This document shows positions 49,101 to 51,475 of a stretch of 64,000 nucleotides of DNA, one piece after another. Under the pieces are notes generated by a model, which worked only from the letters and a program-made list of their open reading frames with translations, was not told the DNA's origin and did not search any database. Positions within the stretch are counted from its first letter, which is position 1. The number at the start of each line of letters is the position of its first letter. Source of the DNA: Leptasterias polaris (taxonomy: Eukaryota; Echinodermata; Asteroidea; Forcipulatida; Asteriidae); NCBI GenBank assembly GCA_037783415.1, contig JAZGTN010000046.1:6950501-7014500 (forward strand), read 5' to 3'. The position numbers were made by a program, and so were the translations under genes.

Positions 49101-49861
49101 TTTAACTATTGTTGATACATTCATTGTGCACTGCTTATGAAAGCACTAGCAATATTGACTTTACAAATACATTATACTCTAACTCCAGGTTATTCAATTT
49201 GATCATTTAAAAACCATTTTAAAAAATGTAAAAAATTAAAAAATTAATAAAACCATTTATTCATTTAAAAACCCGCACAATATGCAGTTTTTTGCTGCAA
49301 AAGTTGTAATACCAAAAGACTATTTTCCAAATCGAGACACATTTGCCTACAAGCATGTGCAGTATACATCACACCAAAGCTTGCCTCCCTCCCCAAATAA
49401 AAAAAATAAAACATAACAAAACTATATGCAGACAATGACAATATTGTTATAACTTATAAGGGCTGATACATTTGTTGTCATGTTTGTGTAGAGATCAAGC
49501 GTTGTATTGAACATGGGTCATCAAAATCAATGTGCGGCCACTGTGAAGAAAACTAAATGATTTCTGATCTTGATAACCAACTACAAATACAACTATCAAT
49601 AAGTACTTGTACATCATCAAATTGCTTTATACTGTGGAGTACTAACACAAAGTGCACTTTCAGTTAAACACTTTTTGAGAGAACACATTTTTTTTAAAGC
49701 CAGTTTTACCCTACATTAATTAACTTCAAGAAAAACATGTAGCTATTTGCTTTTTTATTTTAATGTCTCCTGCAGACCCTACAGATGGTGGTAACGTGGT
49801 GTCATTCTGCTTGACTACACTGCTCAGTACTCTCATAATGACATTCCTAAACATCATGTAA
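1010..49861 (+). CDS. Large secreted/GPI-anchored protein: His-brace-like domain, two EGF-like modules, two DOMON domains (18 exons)
   Basis: Eighteen coding exons (listed separately) total 2250 nt and join in one frame through GT-AG introns, giving 749 residues plus stop (735 without the 42-nt exon at 48896). Domain order: signal peptide 1-20; LPMO/X325-like domain about 21-156 with mature N-terminal H21, Cys46 and the Ser-Cys-Ala-Asp motif at 149-152; EGF-like modules at 161-186 and 193-231, six Cys each; DOMON 1 about 234-526, interrupted at about 327-390 by RRRR and Pro-Glu repeats; DOMON 2 about 527-707; hydrophobic tail 729-749 typical of GPI attachment. DOMON domains bind haem or sugars in redox proteins such as cellobiose dehydrogenase and ferric-chelate reductase 1. 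A mature N-terminal His is the hallmark of copper His-brace proteins. I infer an extracellular, membrane-tethered redox protein whose substrate is unknown. Architecture is well supported; function is not. Confidence 0.85.
1161..4739. other. Intron 1, first part: no gene seen
   Basis: AT-rich intronic DNA without recognisable coding or RNA genes. About 1740-1900 resembles the interior of the repeat at 57209-57547 (shared blocks around a 'tatttttgc' and 'aaatgctat' stretch), so it is probably a degraded copy of that family. Confidence 0.5.
4760..4944. repeat. Compound foldback: a 25-nt inverted repeat next to a 43-nt palindrome
   Basis: 4760-4784 is the exact reverse complement of 4880-4904. 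Overlapping its end, 4902-4922 is the exact reverse complement of 4924-4944 with one spacer base (4923). The second palindrome overlaps the 3' end of the antisense LINE fragment and could extrude as a near-perfect hairpin. Confidence 0.85.
4890..5715 (-). mobile_element. Decayed non-LTR retrotransposon (LINE) reverse transcriptase fragment
   Basis: Antisense open segments at 5265-5540 and 4903-5223 read like the C-terminal half of a LINE reverse transcriptase: a '[13 protein letters not shown]' block, the usual Leu-Tyr block, and then a thumb-like 'Lys-Phe-Met-Tyr-Lys-Tyr' block. Upstream, about 5640-5690 reads Leu-Ala-Asp-Asp-Thr-Ser on the minus strand, the catalytic Ala-Asp-Asp region. Stops and frame changes show it is dead. 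Its sequence differs from the LINE copies at 26 and 35 kb, so it is a different family. Confidence 0.75.
5716..9657. other. Intron 1, middle part: no gene seen
   Basis: AT-rich intronic DNA. A short tail resembling a SINE 3' end (AT-rich track then 'gcacttgtaaagcgc') lies at about 6020-6060, and a dispersed repeat at 6455-6565 is noted separately. No exon with conserved coding content was found. Confidence 0.45.
6455..6565. repeat. Dispersed repeat, inverted relative to 30365-30485
   Basis: The block containing 'gcattggtttgtacacag' and 'ctgacaaatctg' recurs as the reverse complement near 30365-30485, with similar spacing and moderate divergence. Family unknown; probably an old non-autonomous element. 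Confidence 0.55.
10390..11300 (-). pseudogene. hAT transposase C-terminal fragment, broken by a minisatellite
   Basis: Minus-strand segments 11251-11048 and 10681-10440 read as the hAT dimerisation region. Recognisable is 'Phe-Pro-Asp-Leu-Leu-Arg-Phe-Phe' followed by Ala-Thr-Ala-Glu-Arg-Ser-Phe-Ser and Met-Lys-Arg-Val-Lys-Thr-Tyr, the conserved motif near the transposase C-terminus. The N-terminal zinc finger and most of the RNase H-like core are missing. The 56-bp tandem array at 10661-11110 interrupts the frame. Confidence 0.85.
10661..11110. repeat. 56-bp minisatellite, about 8 copies, inside the hAT coding region
   Basis: Near-identical units containing 'taaaaacatttgatgtgcc' recur every 56 bp (57 in one unit). 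The unit is a piece of the transposase coding strand copied in tandem. Because 56 is not divisible by 3 the array destroys the frame. High identity suggests recent expansion. Confidence 0.9.
11884..12261. mobile_element. TTAA-flanked MITE, copy A
   Basis: Terminal inverted repeats 'aggcactggacac' and its partner ending 'ccagtgcct' lie directly inside TTAA on both sides (11880-11883, 12262-12265). The interior matches the copies at 40498-40865 and 52636-52999 almost along its length. It is non-coding. TTAA target sites point to a piggyBac-like transposase acting in trans, which is an inference. Confidence 0.85.
12266..13313. other. Intron 1, last part: microsatellite only
   Basis: A (CT)n run lies at about 12797-12814. 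Nothing else is recognised up to the exon 2 acceptor at 13311-13313, which follows a T-rich tract. Confidence 0.5.
13314..13390 (+). CDS. DOMON gene exon 2: core of the His-brace-like domain
   Basis: Codes residues 51-76 and completes the split Ser51 codon. It ends Trp69-His70-Leu-Ala-Tyr-Ala-His75-Arg76. A histidine here, together with mature His21, would be the expected second copper ligand; which of H70 and H75 serves is not clear. Asn66-Val-Thr is a possible N-glycosylation site. Ends phase 0 at GTAAGC (13391). Confidence 0.85.
13415..13545. repeat. G-rich minisatellite just inside intron 2
   Basis: About seven imperfect units built on 'gggggcgactttg' with variable 4-8-bp linkers begin only about 25 nt after the exon 2 donor. 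Read on the minus strand it gives a Lys-Ser-Pro-rich frame with no known domain, so the 89-codon frame there is treated as fortuitous. Confidence 0.85.
13546..14744. other. Intron 2, first part: no gene seen
   Basis: AT-rich intronic DNA with no recognisable exon, RNA gene or element. Confidence 0.45.
14745..15097. mobile_element. Degraded TTAA-family MITE
   Basis: Begins after TTAA (14741-14744) with 'ggcagggtatac' and shares interior blocks with the MITE at 40498-40865, including the segments around 'gaccagtatcctcactta' and 'gcaattagtcatcgaagttg'. The right end ('accatactctccct') lacks TTAA, so the end is approximate. Confidence 0.65.
15098..16459. other. Intron 2, middle part: no gene seen
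   Basis: AT-rich intronic DNA. A small hairpin 'tgggcaccatgccca' near 16406 resembles hairpins on the far side of the 23-bp array and probably belongs to the same parental element. Confidence 0.45.
16460..17140. repeat. 23-bp minisatellite, about 30 units
   Basis: Units containing 'ggctcacctggcatctttt' repeat every 23 bp with very few changes: 'ggcac' at 16460 and 16828, 'ggctt' at 16552, 16621 and 16920, and one inserted A near 17075. Single degraded units and 'tgggcaccacgccca' hairpins flank it up to 17290, so it was probably amplified from a subrepeat in a mobile element. There are no unique spacers. Confidence 0.95.
17551..18293 (-). pseudogene. Retroelement SGNH-hydrolase-like open reading frame, frameshifted
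   Basis: On the minus strand an ATG at about 18293 starts a short frame. After a frameshift near 18216 the reading continues [10 protein letters not shown] (SGNH block I, catalytic Ser in Gly-Asp-Ser). Then come Phe-His-Ile-Gly-Thr-Asn-Asp (block III) and Asp-Gly-Val-His-Leu-Ser (block V, Asp-x-x-His). All three signature blocks of the SGNH hydrolase fold are visible. It lies directly downstream of an RNase H fragment, so it is retroelement-borne rather than a host esterase. A T-run at 17676-17694 breaks the tail. Confidence 0.75.
18326..18715 (-). pseudogene. RNase H-like fragment of a tyrosine-recombinase-type retroelement
   Basis: The minus-strand reading contains [16 protein letters not shown], and [16 protein letters not shown]. 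These are the diagnostic strings of the RNase H domain in DIRS-like elements. The usual catalytic Asp-Asn before the Ile-Asn-Lys motif is degraded, and the reverse transcriptase upstream is absent. It is antisense to the host gene. Confidence 0.75.
18716..19203. other. Intron 2, last part: no gene seen
   Basis: T-rich intronic DNA leading to the exon 3 acceptor at 19201-19203. Nothing else is recognised. Confidence 0.5.
19204..19298 (+). CDS. DOMON gene exon 3
   Basis: Codes residues 77-107 plus two bases, continuing the N-terminal domain with [12 protein letters not shown] and Asn-Leu-Thr are possible N-glycosylation sites. Enters phase 0 after TAG (19201-19203) and leaves at GTAAGT (19299). 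Confidence 0.85.
19361..19822 (+). repeat. Direct duplication in intron 3 bracketing a MITE-like element
   Basis: The about 55-nt block at 19361-19412 (ending 'gctacaatttcaaattaa') recurs at 19768-19822. Between them 19413-19760 has terminal inverted repeats: 'agggaaggtgtacgtttggt' left, and the reverse complement of 'agggaatgtgtacctttggt' right. Left TTAA is present; right TTAA is not. Inside it, 19447-19467 nearly matches the exon 4 acceptor and first codons at 19877-19898. Confidence 0.75.
19881..20026 (+). CDS. DOMON gene exon 4: end of the His-brace-like domain
   Basis: Codes residues 108-156 plus one base. It ends Phe147-His-Ser-Cys150-Ala-Asp152-Ile-Thr-Ile. The Cys-Ala-Asp motif closes the domain: Cys150 probably pairs with Cys46, and Asp152 is a candidate third metal ligand by analogy with X325-type proteins (inference). 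Acceptor 'cttatag' (ends 19880); donor GTAAGC at 20027. Confidence 0.85.
20128..20263 (+). repeat. DIRS left inverted terminal repeat
   Basis: Reverse complement of 25309-25444 over about 136 bp with few mismatches. It includes 'gccccgtgaacgtcctcttt' close to its inner end. Confidence 0.93.
20424..22640 (+). pseudogene. DIRS ORF1 (gag-like), multiply frameshifted
   Basis: The frame opens at an ATG at 20424, is disrupted by a 24-nt C run (20604-20627), and resumes in other frames. Later parts show a Ser-rich/Arg-rich stretch (about 21180-21280) and a Gag-like C-terminal half in 21600-22140, 22140-22222 and 22226-22560. That half includes an Asn-Met-Cys-Arg-Ile-Leu helix and a Lys-Ala-Asp-Lys-Trp block. 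A basic, Pro/Gln-rich tail follows. A stop at 22141 and one after 22219 break it. Assignment as gag rests on position and general features. Confidence 0.7.
21001..21080 (+). repeat. 19-bp tandem repeat in DIRS gag
   Basis: Four copies of a unit starting 'cggactgctggcctacccc' at 21004, 21023, 21042 and 21061. The length changes frame with every copy, giving Pro-Gly-Leu-Leu-Ala-Tyr-type peptides in rotation. Confidence 0.9.
22640..23466 (+). pseudogene. DIRS reverse transcriptase, frameshifted
   Basis: Frame 1 carries [13 protein letters not shown] and [11 protein letters not shown]. A frameshift near 23095 moves to [12 protein letters not shown], then Leu-Pro-Phe-Gly-Val-Ser and the catalytic Tyr-Leu-Asp-Asp (about 23310). 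The order and wording are those of DIRS reverse transcriptases. A stop at 23464 ends it. Confidence 0.88.
23500..23800 (+). pseudogene. DIRS RNase H remnant
   Basis: Short islands read Thr-Thr-Asp-Ala-Ser-Leu-Ser-Ala-Trp (RNase H motif 1, about 23512) and, near 23670, [12 protein letters not shown], which normally follows RNase H. The sequence between is too short and in several frames, so most of the domain has been deleted. Confidence 0.7.
23800..25022 (+). pseudogene. DIRS tyrosine recombinase, frameshifted
   Basis: The N-terminal SAM-like DNA-binding part is open in 23773-24350 (Ser-Thr-Arg-Arg-Val-Tyr, and a [12 protein letters not shown] block). After a frameshift near 24360 the first catalytic Arg appears in Arg-Gln-Arg-Ser-Glu-Leu. 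After further shifts, His-Glu-Val-Arg (about 24757), a Trp and the nucleophile Tyr in Thr-Phe-Thr-Asp-Cys-Tyr (about 24864) complete the R..HxxR..Y set. All catalytic residues survive as codons, but in different frames. Confidence 0.85.
25143..25246 (+). repeat. DIRS internal complementary region
   Basis: Two abutting halves are reverse complements of the two element ends, with two mismatches in the 50-nt left half and one in the 54-nt right half. The junction at 25192/25193 (agact/ccccccc) therefore predicts the circular junction of the extrachromosomal form. Confidence 0.93.
25309..25444 (-). repeat. DIRS right inverted terminal repeat
   Basis: Pairs with 20128-20263. The element continues to 25486, where the run of seven G marks the terminus deduced from the internal complementary region. 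Confidence 0.92.
25766..25887. repeat. tRNA-like sequence within a double inverted repeat
   Basis: 25822-25890 has an A box-like 'tagctcaattggtagagc', a GTT anticodon-position triplet and a B box-like 'ggttcaatcccgc'. The acceptor and anticodon stems do not pair properly, so a functional tRNA is unlikely. The B-box segment is also present inverted at 25766-25783. Between them is a perfect 11-bp hairpin, 'ctccctatttt' against 'aaaatagggag'. Probably a tRNA-derived, non-autonomous element. Confidence 0.65.
25930..28945 (+). mobile_element. LINE (non-LTR retrotransposon), 5'-truncated
   Basis: Contains a long ORF2 fragment, a T-rich 3' UTR (28008-28916), and a 3' end 'ttggccgaataaataataat' running into (AAT)n at about 28918-28942. 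The same 3' end and related coding are found antisense at 34722-36625. The endonuclease is absent, so the 5' end is truncated near 25930 (approximate). Clade looks Jockey/CR1-like but was not determined. Confidence 0.88.
25983..28007 (+). CDS. LINE ORF2 fragment with intact reverse transcriptase
   Basis: An uninterrupted 674-codon frame. It begins in the linker between endonuclease and reverse transcriptase; in-frame sense codons continue upstream of the ATG, so that ATG is probably not the native start. Reverse transcriptase motifs in order: Lys-Ala-Pro-Gly-Pro-Asp-Gly (about 178-184), [15 protein letters not shown] (372-378), Phe-Ala-Asp-Asp (403-406), then a long C-terminal thumb region. 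Absence of stops suggests recent insertion. No endonuclease means it cannot move on its own. Confidence 0.93.
   Translation: MDDADPDASWEGFLDILEAATHDSIPRKQRRRTKCSPWITPELKKLINLKHKLFIKAKHSGTSSAWLQYKQVRNKVKYTTKTSYWNYVNCLFTTRDNKRSFWCFVRDQRKSKCPTAFQYADELLQKPNDIARAFNEFFTSVHSPAETCPATPPPCTRHIPEVPPIQIELGWLTKSLHNLTPHKAPGPDGISPTFLRSTASSIAPPLLRLMNSSLVRGTLPVDWKLSNVTPVFKSSKRNDINNYRPIALTSIVCKVLERAVADSINEHVSSCCLGNEVQHGFTVRKSCVTQLSNAIFDWASIMDKPRPPRIDIAFLDFRKAFDIMPHHTLLNKLARNFNIQGQTWTWLKSFLTGRHQRVMYQGAFSSWSPVTSGVPQGSVLGPLLFNLFISDISETLATKSLLFADDTLIYQPISSREDELLLQADLDALGRWSESNGMKLNTNKSKIMHMTRSTKTLALPQYSIHGFPLTIATTYKYLGVTMNSTLTWNDHVNTVVTKANRTLGFIWHTAGGTSTKALMSLYRTLVVPVLEYGLPAWCPYTAALSSKLERVQRRATRMFLKQQKGAMSYEERLQKLNWQSLESRRQRLVIQFTTKCLFGLIDCRTINSNTFVNTRHLDTLTFNHRYARTLGLKNTSIHSFPRIWSSLPTNVKNSLIIDSFKCFNVYLCNHFQDV
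28946..29382. other. Intron 4, last part: no gene seen
   Basis: A 13-bp direct repeat 'aacaatgtactca' occurs near 28946 and 29052. The segment between contains repeat-like sequence ('tgatacctcaccatgcaatg'). Otherwise only the exon 5 acceptor is seen. Confidence 0.5.
29383..29484 (+). CDS. DOMON gene exon 5: EGF-like module 1
   Basis: Codes residues 157-190 plus one base. Six Cys (161, 164, 170, 175, 177, 186) fit an EGF-like module, with Gly-Asn-Gly-Asp-Cys in the middle. Phase 1 on both sides, like many shuffled EGF modules. Donor GTAAGC at 29485. Confidence 0.88.
29485..31139. other. Intron 5: dispersed repeat, no gene seen
   Basis: 30365-30485 is the inverted partner of 6455-6565. A G-rich tract lies at about 30645-30665. 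No other feature is recognised. Confidence 0.5.
31140..31268 (+). CDS. DOMON gene exon 6: EGF-like module 2
   Basis: Codes residues 191-233 plus one base. Six Cys (193, 199, 205, 220, 222, 231) with [11 protein letters not shown], the usual EGF C-terminal half. Phase 1 both sides. Donor GTGAGT at 31269. Confidence 0.88.
31370..31570 (-). mobile_element. SINE fragment related to the one at 9658
   Basis: On the minus strand a B box-like 'gtgggttcaagtcctac' is followed by 'gcacttgtgtcttaaacgag'. This parallels 'gtgggtttgagtcctgg' plus 'cacttgcgtccttaagcatg' in the SINE at 9.7 kb. The A box is degraded. Confidence 0.6.
31788..31891 (+). CDS. DOMON gene exon 7: start of DOMON 1
   Basis: Codes residues 234-268, including the first DOMON strands (Met-Glu-Val-Tyr-Tyr-Lys-Val-Leu). 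Ends phase 0 at GTAAGT (31892). Confidence 0.85.
31937..32934. mobile_element. TTAA-flanked palindromic element, about 1 kb
   Basis: TTAA on both sides (31933-31936, 32935-32938), with terminal inverted repeats 'agggacacgttgcctt' and 'aaggcaacgtgtccct'. Two internal palindromes are visible: around 32290-32440, and a near-perfect hairpin at about 32729-32771 built on 'ccatttatgggagtcaa'. Non-coding. Same target site and same terminal AGG as the shorter MITEs. Confidence 0.88.
32935..34721. other. Intron 7, first part: interspersed repeat
   Basis: 33171-33490 and a partial tandem copy at 33487-33610 both begin with 'gaaatgtagtgtttgtagg' and a short hairpin made of 'agtgtttgta' and its complement. 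The rest is AT-rich with nothing recognised. Confidence 0.55.
33295..33490 (+). repeat. Interspersed repeat, copy 1 (partner 37548-37740)
   Basis: Nearly identical to 37548-37740 over about 195 bp, starting at 'gttttcgagttatgattttt', including palindromic 'gatgacgtcatcatgacgtc' and ending 'ggataagcagaagaagtatt'. Family not identified. Confidence 0.85.
34722..36625 (-). mobile_element. LINE, second copy, antisense, 5'-truncated
   Basis: From the (ATT)n tract at 34722-34758 and 'attcggccaag' (reverse complement of the 3' end of the LINE at 26 kb), through an A-rich antisense 3' UTR, to coding at 35701-36423 and a frameshifted piece up to about 36625. The upstream piece contains [10 protein letters not shown] and Phe-Ala-Asp-Asp-Thr. 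The insertion is truncated within the palm domain. Confidence 0.88.
35701..36423 (-). pseudogene. LINE ORF2 C-terminal part
   Basis: 240 codons are open, strongly similar to the end of the frame at 25983-28007: shared Lys-Tyr-Leu-Gly-Val-Thr, Thr-Trp-Asn-Asp-His-Val, Tyr-Gly-Leu-Pro-Ala-Trp and [10 protein letters not shown]. It ends at the same relative stop. A frameshift just upstream of 36423 separates it from the Phe-Ala-Asp-Asp motif. Confidence 0.9.
36626..37547. other. Intron 7, middle: no gene recognised
   Basis: Short open frames at 37005-37252 contain no domain I recognise. The GC content is slightly raised, so an old element is possible, but nothing supports a gene. Confidence 0.4.
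37548..37850 (+). repeat. Interspersed repeat, copy 2, with a 52-bp tandem duplication
   Basis: 37548-37740 matches 33295-33490. It is followed by two copies of a unit beginning 'aacgtacaaaaacaggaggt' (37749 and about 37801), each containing a 'gtgttccgggcggattgccc' hairpin-like segment. Confidence 0.8.
37851..40497. other. Intron 7, third part: old LINE 3' UTR, no gene
   Basis: Around 39350-39690 resembles the 3' UTR of the LINE at 28.5 kb: 'aagattggat' plus 'aggcttttgagtcacagtgt', ending near 'ttttggccaaacatt'. It is probably an old 3' LINE fragment. The rest is AT-rich without recognised content. Confidence 0.45.
40498..40865. mobile_element. TTAA-flanked MITE, copy B
   Basis: TTAA at 40494-40497 and 40866-40869, terminal repeats 'aggcactggacacgtttgg' and partner. 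Interior is in the opposite orientation to copies A and C. High similarity suggests recent activity of the family. Confidence 0.88.
40870..41231. other. Intron 7, last part: G run only
   Basis: A run of 13 G lies at 40965-40977. The exon 8 acceptor follows at 41230-41231. Nothing else is recognised. Confidence 0.5.
41232..41304 (+). CDS. DOMON gene exon 8
   Basis: Codes residues 269-292 plus one base: Glu-Val-Glu-Val-Ile-Val-Lys and Ser-Trp-Leu-Ala-Phe-Gly-Trp-Arg-Pro, the hallmark central strands of a DOMON domain. Donor GTACAG at 41305 is not the strongest, but the phase is correct. Confidence 0.83.
41436..41580. repeat. Foldback with 40-nt arms in intron 8
   Basis: 41436-41475 pairs with 41541-41580 with about three mismatches, and weaker pairing continues inward over another 30 nt. 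No tandem or tRNA features. Probably a small MITE; precursor-like hairpin RNA is possible but unproven. Confidence 0.75.
41581..42320. other. Intron 8, remainder: nothing seen
   Basis: AT-rich, no recognised feature before the exon 9 acceptor at 42319-42320. Confidence 0.5.
42321..42421 (+). CDS. DOMON gene exon 9
   Basis: Codes residues 293-326, including Cys298 and an acidic Pro-rich stretch (Glu-Gly-Glu-Pro-Glu-Thr-Glu-Pro). Cys298 probably pairs with Cys398 of exon 12 across the insert. Donor GTACTT at 42422; phase 0. Confidence 0.8.
42422..42925. other. Intron 9: nothing seen
   Basis: AT-rich intronic DNA, no recognised feature. Confidence 0.5.
42926..43094 (+). CDS. DOMON gene exon 10: basic and Pro-Glu insert
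   Basis: Codes residues 327-382 plus one base. Arg329-Arg330-Arg331-Arg332-Ser333 fits a proprotein-convertase (furin-type) site. Residues about 360-382 repeat Pro-Glu-Pro with Gly-Ala-Thr/Ser. It is inserted between the two halves of DOMON 1. Donor GTAGGT at 43095. Confidence 0.82.
43095..43862. other. Intron 10: nothing seen
   Basis: AT-rich intronic DNA, no recognised feature. Confidence 0.5.
43863..43886 (+). CDS. DOMON gene exon 11: 24-nt microexon
   Basis: Codes residues 383-390 (Gly-Glu-Ala-Glu-Gly-Pro-Gly-Val) plus one base. It is bounded by a CAG acceptor and a perfect GTAAGT donor (43887) and is phase 1-1, so it can be skipped without frameshift. It extends the acidic insert. Confidence 0.7.
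   Translation: MRQKDQV
43887..45307. other. Intron 11: nothing seen
   Basis: AT-rich intronic DNA. Two overlapping short open frames near 44178-44404 show no domain. No element recognised. Confidence 0.45.
45308..45508 (+). CDS. DOMON gene exon 12: second half of DOMON 1
   Basis: Codes residues 391-457 plus one base. His394-Ala-Met396-Asp-Cys398-Val-Asp-Ile-Val-Ile-Gly, then [11 protein letters not shown], a string characteristic of animal DOMON proteins. Met396 lies where haem-binding DOMONs carry the axial Met. Donor GTGAGT at 45509. Confidence 0.88.
45509..46438. other. Intron 12: nothing seen
   Basis: AT-rich intronic DNA, no recognised feature. Confidence 0.5.
46439..46645 (+). CDS. 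DOMON gene exon 13: end of DOMON 1
   Basis: Codes residues 458-526 plus one base: Met-His-Ile-Ile-Phe-Ala-Arg-Gly-Gln and Lys-Tyr-His510-Gly-Thr-His. His510 is a candidate haem ligand partner of Met396. The acceptor at 46437-46438 is fixed by the frame, because the next AG would create a stop. Donor GTAAGT at 46646. Confidence 0.88.
46646..47032. other. Intron 13: nothing seen
   Basis: AT-rich intronic DNA, no recognised feature. Confidence 0.5.
47033..47229 (+). CDS. DOMON gene exon 14: first half of DOMON 2
   Basis: Codes residues 527-592. Three Cys (538, 548, 553), then Trp-Thr-Tyr-Asp-Ala and Trp581-Thr-Gly-Val-Gly-Phe-Ser. It ends exactly after Met592, the position of the axial haem Met in FRRS1/cytochrome-b-type DOMONs. 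Phase 0, donor GTAGGT (47230). Confidence 0.88.
47230..47701. other. Intron 14: nothing seen
   Basis: AT-rich intronic DNA, no recognised feature. Confidence 0.5.
47702..47896 (+). CDS. DOMON gene exon 15: DOMON 2 continued
   Basis: Codes residues 593-657: Ile-Gly-Ser-Asp-Ala-Ile-Ile-Ala-Tyr directly after Met592, then Glu-Asp-Arg-Tyr and Gly-Ile-Met-Thr-Ile-Ala-Phe-Ser-Arg. Phase 0 at both ends; donor GTTAGT (47897). Confidence 0.87.
47897..48321. other. Intron 15: nothing seen
   Basis: T-rich intronic DNA, no recognised feature. Confidence 0.5.
48322..48472 (+). CDS. DOMON gene exon 16: end of DOMON 2
   Basis: Codes residues 658-707 plus one base. Asp-Cys666-[10 protein letters not shown], then Ser-Tyr-His688-Glu-Arg-Thr-Pro and Lys-Ile-Cys698. 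This matches the ferric-chelate reductase 1 type of DOMON, in which the His before x-x-Thr-Pro is the second axial ligand. Donor GTATGT at 48473. Confidence 0.87.
48633..48844 (+). repeat. 80-bp direct duplication next to the 42-nt exon
   Basis: 48633-48712 and 48765-48844 agree except for about three bases. They share 'gaaccaaagtcaaaaagttt' and end 'tttatgtctgtataatg'. The second copy ends about 50 nt before the small exon at 48896. Confidence 0.9.
48896..48937 (+). CDS. DOMON gene exon 17: 42-nt exon, probable
   Basis: Acceptor 'tttctctaaag' and donor GTATTA bound 42 nt. Both phases are 1 and the exon joins exon 16 to exon 18 without a stop, adding 14 residues (708-721) that end Val-Asn-Thr-Ser, a possible N-glycosylation site. 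No homology can be checked for so short a piece, and the donor is weak, so it may be a cassette exon or fortuitous. Confidence 0.6.
48938..49775. other. Intron 17: nothing seen
   Basis: AT-rich intronic DNA, no recognised feature. Confidence 0.5.
49776..49861 (+). CDS. DOMON gene exon 18: C-terminal GPI-type signal and stop
   Basis: Codes residues 722-749 and TAA at 49859-49861. Asp-Pro-Thr-Asp-Gly-Gly-Asn, then 21 hydrophobic or neutral residues to the end, with no cytoplasmic basic tail. This is the pattern of a GPI-attachment signal, with the omega site probably at Gly-Gly-Asn. Confidence 0.83.
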
Positions 49862-51475
49862 ACATCAACACAATGTGAGAAACCTCTCTCATTGGAGGCC
49901 AGAGTAAGGAGAAAGACCTGAAAGACAAATGAGGACATATTGCTATGTATTTCCACATATCAGACATGCATGTGTAACTCATATGAGTAGCATTTTTCTC
50001 AAAGTGATTTTGAGTTTTTTTGTGTAGATTTAGGATTGTAAGAGAATCATAATTCATCGTTAATGATTGAAATTTTGACTTTAAATTATCATCTGTTGAT
50101 ATCTGAAATTATTGTTTTTCTCTCATTGTAAAATTCTCAAATCCTCTCAAGTGCCATACATTCAAGTGTGTGCAGCTGGTTTTGTTCTCATACTGACAAA
50201 TCAACATTGACACTGGTATACCTATTCATGGGTGATTGCACATAACTAAGTTCAAGGTACCAGCCACATTCATTGGAAAAACACCTGACATATTATGTCC
50301 AGATTGTTGCTATAAATGTTTTTTTCATAAACAAATTCAATCATAGACAAATATTAACGCAATCAGAAGATTTTAAATTTAAATCTCCCACTGATCATTA
50401 AGAAAGTTCAGTAATTGTCATCAGTGAGAATACAAATGGCATCTGTGGATTCCAATGCAGATGGTATCAAGAACTTAATGCTTTTAATGCAACACAGTTT
50501 TTATATCAAAAAGAAAATCTGTTTTGGGACATGACCTAAATGTTCATAGCTAATTCAATATTTGCCACATAAACATTTTCCTAAATTGAGAAATAAGAGT
50601 GGCATATCCTGTAAGTAATTGTCACTATGAGAAAAATGTGATGCTATGTACCAAGTATTCCACTACAGTAAGAGGAGTTGCTTTTATGCAATGATGATGT
50701 ATGAGTATCAAAACACCCAGTAATTTTAAATATTAAGAAATGGTGTGAATATGAAAAGTGGAGTGTGCTTCATGTTTCTATAAACAGCCATTGCATTGAT
50801 CTTCATGATGCAATATTGTAATTGTGTTAAAGGTAATGTATTCATCATTTGTTGTTTGATGTCACTCATTGTATTCAATTGTCACATATTTTAAAGTATA
50901 TTAGCTAAATTTTAGATGTAAAATTTAGTGAAGAACAGTTCTTTATAGATTTAATGTCTGTTTGTGTTGATTTGTTATCTTTTTAAAGTATTGAGAGAAA
51001 GACAAATGGTTTTAGAATCACTGACAGTCAGTATGTCACAGATAAAGTACAAGATTGTTCCTTTAAAACAGATATATATCTATATGTAGTGCACACCAGG
51101 TCGATCTGCACCATTGGTTGATTGTATTGCACTTTCAGTCGATCAAGACACTAGTGGTTGATATTTCCACCTTTTCTTTATAAACCACAACTCTGGGGGA
51201 TTTTTCTAACAAAGGTAAATAAAGTTCAAGCTATCCTACAGAATTGACCCATCAGGCGATTGCATAGATTTGACATATTGACCGATTACACACAACACAT
51301 AACACATACACTAGACAGATATTGTAGTCTGAATTGCTGAGAATTGTCTGAAAAGTTGAGGAAAATGAGAATTGTCTGAAAAGTTGAGGAAAATCTGGAG
51401 CATTTGAAGATGCTATAAATCAAAATTGCTTATTTCATTTGTTGAAATTGAAATAAAGCATGATATGAACTTATA
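49862..51475 (+). other. 3' UTR of the DOMON gene (inferred)
   Basis: Non-coding AT-rich sequence after the stop, with AATAAA polyadenylation signals at 51218-51223 and 51452-51457. Transcript end is not known; either is possible. A perfect 28-bp tandem duplication lies at 51339-51394. Confidence 0.5.
51452..51457 (+). terminator. Candidate polyadenylation signal AATAAA
   Basis: Canonical hexamer about 1.6 kb after the stop codon in 'gaaataaagcatg'. A second is at 51218-51223. Confidence 0.45.
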
